Part shown: positions 1 through 4,720 of the stretch, one piece after another
Layout of the letters: each line of letters starts with the position of its first letter
How positions within the stretch are numbered: position 1 is the stretch's first letter
Assembly: GCA_003646935.1 (NCBI GenBank)
Contig: QMLW01000086.1
Coordinates: forward strand, 1-7,341
Source: Deltaproteobacteria bacterium
Lineage (GTDB): Bacteria > Desulfobacterota > DSM-4660 > Desulfatiglandales > B25-G16
Direction: 5' to 3'
Length of the DNA: 7,341 bases
Notes under the pieces: generated by a model
Database searches by the model: none
What the model saw: the letters and a program-made list of their open reading frames with translations, nothing else
What the model was told of the DNA's origin: nothing
Translations under genes and position numbers: made by a program

Positions 1-38
1 AAAGGCCGATGTCCTGGACCTGGCTAGACGATGGGGAC
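1..38 (-). tRNA. tRNA-Glu, 5' part only (cut by window edge)
   Basis: Read on the minus strand from base 38, the sequence begins with the acceptor half GTCCCCA, then T8, C9 and a D-arm of the form GTCTAG...CCAGGAC. The first anticodon arm strand TCGGC and the loop start CTTT follow. This closely resembles bacterial tRNA-Glu. Anticodon positions 34-35 are TT and position 36 lies outside the window, so Glu (TTC) is assigned from overall similarity rather than from a complete anticodon. It follows tRNA-Lys by a 56-base AT-rich spacer on the same strand, so the two are probably co-transcribed. An open frame on the plus strand across this region is incidental. Confidence 0.8.
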
Positions 39-94
39 ACGAATTGACCCGGAAAAATAAAAATAATCACGCCCTGGCAAAAGGCAAGGGAAAG

Positions 95-168
95 TGGGCC
101 GTGCGTGAATCGAACACGCGACCAACGGATTAAAAGTCCGCTGCTCTACCTGACTGAGCTAACGGCCC
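95..168 (-). tRNA. tRNA-Lys, anticodon TTT
   Basis: A complete 74-base cloverleaf is readable on the minus strand. The acceptor stem GGGCCGT (162-168) pairs with ACGGCCC (96-102), with discriminator A at 95. The D-arm contains TAGCTCAG...AGAGCA, and the anticodon stem GCGGA/TCCGT encloses loop CTTTTAA. The T-arm CGCGTGTTCGATTCACGCA has the canonical GTTCGATTC. The anticodon TTT (complement at 132-134) reads AAA/AAG lysine codons. No CCA is encoded after the discriminator (the next bases are CTTT), so CCA must be added enzymatically. It lies downstream of the radical SAM gene on the same strand and is followed by a partial tRNA-Glu. Confidence 0.97.
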
Positions 169-189
169 ACATAGGCTGCCTTTTCCGTT

Positions 190-218
190 TTAGTAGCACT
201 AATGCTGTGGAGTGTCAA
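190..218 (-). promoter_or_regulatory. Candidate sigma-70 promoter for the tRNA-Lys/tRNA-Glu pair
   Basis: On the minus strand a perfect TTGACA (-35, complement at 213-218) is followed after exactly 17 bases by TACTAA (complement at 190-195), a weak -10 that keeps the leading TA and the A at position 5. The expected start would lie about 15 bases upstream of the mature tRNA-Lys 5' end. This spacing fits a dedicated tRNA promoter in the 76-base gap after the radical SAM gene. Read-through from the upstream gene cluster is the alternative. Confidence 0.45.
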
Positions 219-244
219 AGCAATAATACGAGATTGGAAACCGT

Positions 245-1297
245 TCAATCAGGGCTTATGTCAAAAATGTGGTCCCTGATGAGGGTAAGTTCCTCTTCGT
301 TGGGGGGGTAGGGATAGTTCCACTGTTTCTCGCCCGGAAGGCAGTTGCCGAATGGCCTGTTACAGGCCACCTCTCCATCCTCGTCCAGACATCCCCCGGT
401 CATAAAGGGTGTGCCGAGGTTGATTGCTTCCATAATCTCCTCATGCCGGAGACCGAAATCTATGATATGGCCCTCGTTGTCAAAGGACATGGATGAGGCC
501 GGGACGGCCCTTTCCTCCAACAGGAACCGGGCGAGCTGCACTCTCAAGTAGACCGGCCACGGCGGCTGTGGCCGATTCTCCAAGGTGGAGCCGGGTTCGG
601 CATAGAAGGAGAACAGGTGGTTCACGGCCCCCAGGTTCCATGCCCGCTCCATGGTGGAGACCATGTGCTCTTCCGTCTCCCCCATTCCCACCATGAGATG
701 GATGCCCACATTTCTCTCGCCGAAGATCTCAAGGCCGTCTTGTACCGTTTGCCAATAGTTCTCCCACGTGTGAGGCCCTGACACCCCCGTGCCCCGGTAG
801 AGATCAAAGAGCTCCGGGGTGGCGAGGTCAATGGCCACGCCGATCTTATCCGCGCCCGCCTCCCTCATGGCCTTTAGATCATCGCGCTTCAAGACCGTGG
901 GGCTGATAAGCAGCGAGATGGGGATGGCGGTTTCCTCCTTGAGCCGCTTGGTCATGGTGATGGTATCCCTCGGGCACCTACCGTTGGTGATCATGGAAAT
1001 GCAGGTCCGCTTCACATAGGCCGGGCCGTTATCGATGGCCTCAATAATAGCATCCATGCTGAAAAGGGGCCACTGGACCATGATGAAGGTCTTCTCATCG
1101 TAGGCGCCCGATCTTCGTTTATTCAGGCCGCAGTAAGCGCAGTTGGCCGCACATCCCTCATGGTGATGGATGAGGAGGTTGGCGCATCTATTCTTCGCCC
1201 CCCGGTAGAAGCGGCCCGGAATGAGACCGAGCGACATTGCCGTAGCGGTGCTTATCCTCGCGTAGTCCGGGCTCTGTTGTCCGTTATCCTTGGTCAT
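245..1297 (-). CDS. Radical SAM protein, BioB-like; candidate LipS1/LipS2-type lipoyl synthase subunit
   Basis: A 350-residue radical SAM enzyme. The cluster motif is C49-x3-C53-x2-C56 (CAANCAYC) for the SAM-binding [4Fe-4S]. A glycine-rich stretch follows at about 202-208 (MVGMGET), as in biotin synthase-type TIM barrels. The C-terminal region adds C303-x8-C312-x6-C319, which could ligate an auxiliary Fe-S cluster; this is inference. The gene starts 28 bases after the ligase gene stop, with a GGGAG about 13 bases before the ATG. The context of a GcvH-like carrier plus lipoate ligase suggests sulfur insertion into a protein-bound octanoyl chain, as known for the two-protein LipS1/LipS2 system. 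Only one such protein is present here, so a partner would have to be encoded elsewhere. The LipA motifs (N-terminal CX4CX5C, C-terminal RSSY) are absent. Biotin synthase or another BioB-family role remains possible. The radical SAM call is very sure; the LipS role is moderate. Confidence 0.9.
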   Translation of the reverse strand: MTKDNGQQSPDYARISTATAMSLGLIPGRFYRGAKNRCANLLIHHHEGCAANCAYCGLNKRRSGAYDEKTFIMVQWPLFSMDAIIEAIDNGPAYVKRTCISMITNGRCPRDTITMTKRLKEETAIPISLLISPTVLKRDDLKAMREAGADKIGVAIDLATPELFDLYRGTGVSGPHTWENYWQTVQDGLEIFGERNVGIHLMVGMGETEEHMVSTMERAWNLGAVNHLFSFYAEPGSTLENRPQPPWPVYLRVQLARFLLEERAVPASSMSFDNEGHIIDFGLRHEEIMEAINLGTPFMTGGCLDEDGEVACNRPFGNCLPGEKQWNYPYPPNEEELTLIRDHIFDISPD

Positions 1298-1325
1298 TTC
1301 CGTTTCGCATCTCCCTGATGCACCT

Positions 1326-2405
1326 TCACATGGCCTTTTGTATGGGGTTGAGGGTGTTTTCCTTGGCCTTGAGGATTGCCTCCGTCAAGGTGGCCACATC
1401 AAGGCCATAGATCATATCATCCCTCCAGACCCCAGAGAGGTTCTCCTCAATCCTCTGCCGTTTTGATGAGGTCCATTTAAGAGAGGATTCCAGCAGGTTG
1501 ATATCCCTGGTGGTGGAGAAGAAATCGCCGGTGATGATGACGTGCTCGATGGTGTTGCCAGCGAGCGACAGGTATATCTCGAGCAGTCCGGCCGGCGTCT
1601 TGAGCTCGCCTATGCCCATGTGTGACCGGGGATGTTTATGGGAGAAGATCCACGCAGGGTTGGTATACCTCTTTTGACTGAATTCCTGGATCCGCTGATT
1701 CTCCCATTTGTCGGGCTCGTCACCCTCAAGGGCAACGCCGAATGTGTCGCGAAAGGAGGCCTCAATGGCCCCGCACACGGTTTCCATGTCGATATCATGC
1801 CCCAGTTGCTCCTTGATCGTTGTCATTCGCTGGCTGAAGCAGTTATAGCCCTTGTCGGACATCTTTAAGGGAGGTTGGTTCATGATATCCAGCATGAGGG
1901 GAATGTCGAAGTCCACCAGCAAACTGGAATGAAAGAGAATCGCCTTGTCCGTTTCCAGTGCGGCGGATAGTCCCGCGATCTTTTTGCCGCCCACCTCAAG
2001 ATCGTTCTTGGGCACGAACCCCGCCTTGATGCCAAGCTCCTCCAGTGCCCGGATCAACACGGTGCTCAGCGTTTTGAATATGCCTCCAATGCCTCCCCTC
2101 AGTCCAGGTTTGTCGATGTCGATACCGAGCCCCAGGGCAACCACCTTTGGGCCCATGATCACCGTGCCGCCGCCGGTAGACCTCCGGTTGAACTCTATGC
2201 CCCGAGCGCGGCATCTATCGAGCCTCAGGGCGGCCTCTATATCCTGGTACTTGCCCACGATTGCCGAGGGCCTGAAGGTGTAGAGATGAAGGATAGGGGG
2301 AGAGCCGTGTGTGGATAAAGACAGGGGCAGTACGTCATCAATGGATAGGCCTACGGCCGTCGAGACGGTATCTTCGGTATTCTTAAAGAGCCTCCACGCA
2401 TCCAT
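1326..2405 (-). CDS. lplA: Lipoate-protein ligase (LplA family) with fused C-terminal accessory domain
   Basis: A 359-residue member of the biotin/lipoate protein ligase family, expected to activate lipoate or octanoate with ATP and transfer it to a carrier lysine in the cytoplasm. Visible motifs are R74-R75-S-T-G78-G79-G80 (the RRxxGGG acyl-AMP pocket loop) and N134-D135 followed by GGKK-I-AG, where K142 aligns with the catalytic lysine of LplA (K133 in E. coli). A KYTNP-like stretch (RYTNPAWIF, 246-254) closes the large domain. Residues about 265-350 look like the small LplB-type domain, with the hallmark ITGDFF at 291-296. It is therefore a fused two-domain ligase. The ATG immediately follows the TAA of the gcvH-like gene with no intervening base. 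A GAGGG lies 11 bases upstream, inside that gene. This suggests translational coupling with its likely substrate protein. Whether it prefers free lipoate or octanoate cannot be read from the sequence. Confidence 0.92.
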   Translation of the reverse strand: MDAWRLFKNTEDTVSTAVGLSIDDVLPLSLSTHGSPPILHLYTFRPSAIVGKYQDIEAALRLDRCRARGIEFNRRSTGGGTVIMGPKVVALGLGIDIDKPGLRGGIGGIFKTLSTVLIRALEELGIKAGFVPKNDLEVGGKKIAGLSAALETDKAILFHSSLLVDFDIPLMLDIMNQPPLKMSDKGYNCFSQRMTTIKEQLGHDIDMETVCGAIEASFRDTFGVALEGDEPDKWENQRIQEFSQKRYTNPAWIFSHKHPRSHMGIGELKTPAGLLEIYLSLAGNTIEHVIITGDFFSTTRDINLLESSLKWTSSKRQRIEENLSGVWRDDMIYGLDVATLTEAILKAKENTLNPIQKAM

Positions 2406-2846
2406 TTACGCTTTTGCCCTCTCCTCCTCGGTCCGTTTTATCTCTTGATCAATAAAGGGAGCAAGTGCATCTTGTCCATGCATGAGGTTGCCGAGCTCGT
2501 CATCGAGGCCGCTCGGCTCTATGACCAAGATCCACCCCTCTCCGTAGGGATCCTGATTGATGAGGCTGGTATCGTCCTCCAGCTCTTCATTGATCTCGAT
2601 GATTTCCCCGGAAACGGGTGCACAGAGCTTGCCGATCCACTTCCTTGACTGTATCTTGCCGCAGACCTCTCCCTGCTCCACATCGTCTCCTTCATCGGGC
2701 AGATCCACGAACACGATATCGCCTGCCTCTTTTTGGAACATATCGTCCATTCCCACCACGACCCGGTTCTCCTCAATCCTCGCCCAGCTGTGCTCTTCAT
2801 GGTAGTAAAGCTCATCAGGCATGTTATAACCCTTTATCTCCGCCAT
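2406..2846 (-). CDS. gcvH: Glycine cleavage system H-like lipoyl carrier protein
   Basis: A 146-residue GcvH-family protein. The N-terminal YYHEEHSWARIEE matches the GcvH opening (yt.eHeWv). The segment AGDIVFVDLP-EGDDVEQGE is the first half of the lipoyl hairpin. QSRKWIGKLCAPVSGEI carries the lipoylation site, with K69 aligning to the lysine of the ESVKA motif, followed by the APVSG turn. A typical GcvH ending (GEGWILVIEPS) is present, plus a charged tail of about 15 residues (EIKRTEEERAKA) that makes it somewhat longer than the usual ~130 residues. The start is supported by a strong SD, AAAGGAGGT at 2852-2860, five to six bases from the ATG. No gcvT or gcvP lies in the window. The RKW-x-GK context differs from canonical SVKAASD, so a carrier for another process (for example LbpA-like or a dedicated lipoate-assembly scaffold) is a real alternative. 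Confidence 0.9.
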   Translation of the reverse strand: MAEIKGYNMPDELYYHEEHSWARIEENRVVVGMDDMFQKEAGDIVFVDLPDEGDDVEQGEVCGKIQSRKWIGKLCAPVSGEIIEINEELEDDTSLINQDPYGEGWILVIEPSGLDDELGNLMHGQDALAPFIDQEIKRTEEERAKA

Positions 2847-2874
2847 ATCCTACCTCCTTTCGAGTAGTTCCCGT

Positions 2875-2891
2875 TGCATCAAGATGCATCA
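2875..2891 (-). repeat. Short direct repeat TGATGCA x2 ahead of the gcvH-like gene
   Basis: On the minus strand TGATGCA occurs twice with start-to-start spacing of 10 bases (complements at 2875-2881 and 2885-2891), just upstream of the SD at 2852-2860. One helical turn of spacing is what a regulator binding side by side would use. The second copy also forms the palindrome GATGCATC (2883-2890). It is short enough to be chance. Confidence 0.35.
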
Positions 2892-2921
2892 CTCATTATT
2901 ACATCGATCCCCATAATTCAA

Positions 2922-2993
2922 TAAAAATATGATCCATGATTGTCTGTCAAAGATAAGGACCTATGTTGACAAGTACCTGCATTATACCTCAAC
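2922..2993 (-). promoter_or_regulatory. Candidate promoter region for the gcvH-lplA-radical SAM cluster
   Basis: Two partial minus-strand promoters are visible. One is a perfect TATAAT (complement at 2981-2986) with no good -35 (CCTCTC at 17 bases). The other is a perfect TTGACA (complement at 2945-2950) with an AT-rich TATTTT at a short spacing of 15, or TTTTTA at 17. Neither is a complete consensus pair. They lie 75-140 bases upstream of the GcvH-like start, in a 253-base gap after hisD, so an internal promoter separating the module from hisD is likely though its exact site is unclear. Confidence 0.35.
2945..2971. repeat. Inverted repeat TGTCAA-N15-TTGACA
   Basis: Perfect six-base arms TGTCAA (2945-2950) and TTGACA (2966-2971) are separated by 15 bases. 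The left arm, read on the minus strand, is also the TTGACA -35-like hexamer. The symmetry and position between the TATAAT and the gcvH-like start suit an operator for a dimeric repressor, but no known consensus is recognised. Confidence 0.4.
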
Positions 2994-3004
2994 CCATGGC
3001 TTAG

Positions 3005-3067
3005 AGAGGCTCCTCTGAGTCCTTCCTCGATACGCATCGATAACCTTACTAATAAACGCAAGTTATC
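3005..3067. repeat. Cluster of three short inverted repeats between hisD and gcvH
   Basis: Three dyads lie in 63 bases. AGAGG-CT-CCTCT is at 3005-3016 and TCGAT-ACGC-ATCGA at 3028-3041. The third is an eight-pair stem with one bulged C, GATAACCTT against AAGTTATC, at 3039-3067 with a 12-base loop. The second and third overlap by three bases, so in RNA they could compete. No T-run follows any of them on the minus strand, so they are not classical terminators for hisD. They could be RNA processing or operator structures. Confidence 0.4.
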
Positions 3068-3099
3068 ACCTTTGAACCTGGAACCCCTTATGTTAGGAT

Positions 3100-4395
3100 T
3101 CACTTGAATCTCTCCATAACAGCCCTTGCATGGAGGGGAAGGCCCTCTGCACGTGCAAGGGTAACAACCGCGTCTTTAAGAAGCGAAAGCCCCTCCTTGC
3201 TCACATGCTGGAAGGTTGGTTTTTTCACGAACTCATCAACGGACAGCCCGGAGAACATCCGCGCCTTTTGGCCCGTTGGCAGGACATGATTCGTCCCTGA
3301 TGCATAATCGCCCGCGGATATTGGTGAGAAAGGTCCCATGAAGATGGAACCGGCGTTTCTGATCTTCTTGAGGGTGGCAAAGGGCTCTTCGGTCATTATC
3401 TCCAGGTGTTCAGGTGCGTACTCGTTGACGAAGCCGATGGCCTGCTCCATATCACGTGCAATCAGGATATGGGAATATCTCGTCACCGATGAGGTCACGA
3501 TCTCCTTGCGGGGGATTTGGTGGAGCGCCTCTCTGATGATGTCTGAGACCGTGCTCGCTAGGTCCTCTGAGGTGGTCACCAGCACAACAGCTGAGTCGGG
3601 ATCATGTTCCGCTTGCGAGAGGAGATCAATGGCAATGAAATCAGGGTTTCCCGTTTGATCGGCGAGAACCATTCCCTCGCTGGGCCCGGCTGGGGAGTCG
3701 ATGTCAACCTCCCCGAAGACCAGCAATTTCGCTGCGGTAACGTATATATTCCCCGGCCCTACAATTTTGTCGACCTTGGGAATAGTTCGGGTGCCATAGG
3801 CCATGGCAGCGATGGCCCACGGCCCGCCCACCTTGAATATCCTCACCGGTCCTGCGATGTCAGCGGCAACCAGTATGGCGGGGTTGATGGCCATGGCCTC
3901 GTGGGGAGGAGTACAGATAATAATATCTTTGACGCCCGCAGCCTTTGCCGGCAGGAGCGTCATGAGTACTGAGCTTGGATAGGGGGCCCTCCCGCCGGGT
4001 ATGTACACCCCCACACGTTGCAAGGGCGTAATGAGCCTCCCTGCGAGAATTCCCTCGGCGATCTCGATTTGCCACATTGCTTTGTCCATCTGGGCATCAT
4101 GAAATTTGCTGATATTTCCCGCAGCATACCGAAGGGCGTCAACCAGCTCTTGATGAACATTCTCGTACGCCTCTTGTATCTCATCCCTTCCGGCCTCCAG
4201 TTCTTGGGGCTTGAGGCCTGGCTTGTAATGTGCTCTATAGTAGTCGAGGAACACCCCTTCGCCTTTGTCCTTCACATCGCGGATAATATCCCTCACCCGT
4301 TCGTGGACCGAGGTGATATCTACCTGGGATCTCTTCATGAGGGATTGGTATTCATGGGGCGTGAGATCGTCGATTCGCACCGGTTTTAGCGCCAT
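3100..4395 (-). CDS. hisD: Histidinol dehydrogenase
   Basis: A full-length 431-residue HisD, which oxidises L-histidinol through histidinal to L-histidine with two NAD+ in the cytoplasm. All key residues are present: zinc ligands Q261 and H264 (SQAEHD), D363 ([10 protein letters not shown]) and H422 (GLPLHARAV), and the catalytic pair E329-H330 (EYAPEHLEI). The GPGNIYV and PAGPSEG signatures lie at 213-219 and 235-241. The start has an SD, AGGAAAG, seven bases upstream (4403-4409). The sequence [13 protein letters not shown] (190-202) replaces the usual GGAQAIAALAYGT; this may be a lineage variant. No other his gene is in the window, so it stands outside a his operon here. It is divergent from uvrC and followed by 253 bases before the gcvH-like gene. 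A HisD paralogue acting on another amino alcohol is possible, but the complete active-site set favours true HisD. Confidence 0.95.
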   Translation of the reverse strand: MALKPVRIDDLTPHEYQSLMKRSQVDITSVHERVRDIIRDVKDKGEGVFLDYYRAHYKPGLKPQELEAGRDEIQEAYENVHQELVDALRYAAGNISKFHDAQMDKAMWQIEIAEGILAGRLITPLQRVGVYIPGGRAPYPSSVLMTLLPAKAAGVKDIIICTPPHEAMAINPAILVAADIAGPVRIFKVGGPWAIAAMAYGTRTIPKVDKIVGPGNIYVTAAKLLVFGEVDIDSPAGPSEGMVLADQTGNPDFIAIDLLSQAEHDPDSAVVLVTTSEDLASTVSDIIREALHQIPRKEIVTSSVTRYSHILIARDMEQAIGFVNEYAPEHLEIMTEEPFATLKKIRNAGSIFMGPFSPISAGDYASGTNHVLPTGQKARMFSGLSVDEFVKKPTFQHVSKEGLSLLKDAVVTLARAEGLPLHARAVMERFK

Positions 4396-4423
4396 ATGTA
4401 AACTTTCCTGTCTTGTGCTGAGC

Positions 4424-4451
4424 TAACATGAGCAGTTCAGAGGCATTTCAA
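4424..4451 (-). promoter_or_regulatory. Weak candidate promoter for hisD
   Basis: On the minus strand TTGAAA (complement at 4446-4451) is followed after 16-17 bases by ATGTTA/TGTTAG, a poor -10. The start would lie about 20 bases before the hisD ATG. A second TTGAAA on the same strand (complement at 4578-4583) sits in an identical 10-base context and could pair with GATATG at 17 bases. Neither is convincing alone. Confidence 0.2.
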
Positions 4452-4484
4452 TCAGGAACTTTGAACGGTGAACCACTCAACCCA

Positions 4485-4517
4485 GGGCTACGTAAGCCCG
4501 GATCCGCCTCGCGAGGC
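4485..4517. repeat. Two adjacent GC-rich palindromes in the hisD-uvrC gap
   Basis: GGGCT-ACGTA-AGCCC (4485-4499) is a perfect five-pair hairpin. Six bases later comes GCCTCGCGAGGC (4506-4517), a perfect 12-base palindrome. Both stand out as GC-rich inside a mixed intergenic region of 325 bases that otherwise holds only promoter elements. They could be an extragenic palindromic repeat element or an operator between divergent genes. They are not followed by a T-run on either strand. Confidence 0.5.
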
Positions 4518-4618
4518 TTGCGCTCCTAGCCGAAGCATAAAGAGAGCTTGATTTCATATCCCATATCCTGATTGTCATTTCAATCGAATTTTCCCTGCAG
4601 TTGTCACGCAGAAATCCT

Positions 4619-4647
4619 TTGGCACCTATTTTTTGAGTGATTATACT
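4619..4647 (+). promoter_or_regulatory. Sigma-70-type promoter for uvrC
   Basis: TTGGCA (4619-4624) and TATACT (4642-4647) are separated by exactly 17 bases, each matching five of six consensus positions. The predicted start is near 4654, giving a leader of about 67 bases. A second perfect TATAAT at 4659-4664 has only TTGAGT at 20 bases and may be a minor start. No recognisable SOS (LexA) box was found nearby. Confidence 0.65.
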
Positions 4648-4720
4648 ATATAAAGACCTATAATCAGCTAGATAGCCTTTTTCGCAGGGCGATTCAACTA
4701 CGTAGCGCAGGGATCGAACC

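Noticed and set aside
2..133. Open plus-strand frame reading like the C-terminus of a small sulfur-carrier protein (ADVLDLARRWGHEL)
   Set aside because: It lies antisense to the partial tRNA-Glu and runs into tRNA-Lys. The tRNA reading explains the bases fully, so the peptide is coincidental.
95..168. tRNA-Lys as an integration (att) site for a mobile element
   Set aside because: No integrase, no direct repeat of the tRNA 3' end and no phage-like gene is visible. Another tRNA follows it directly.
2847..3099. Glycine or other riboswitch upstream of the gcvH-like gene
   Set aside because: I could not find conserved glycine-aptamer segments on the minus strand. The dyads alone do not identify a known class.
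2918..3103. 61-residue minus-strand frame overlapping the end of hisD
   Set aside because: No SD-supported start, no recognisable motif, and it covers the dyad-rich intergenic region.
4619..4636. TGGCAC upstream of uvrC as a sigma-54 -24 element
   Set aside because: There is no GC at the required 10-base spacing; the nearest TTGA is offset by two bases. A sigma-70 TTGGCA-N17-TATACT fits better.
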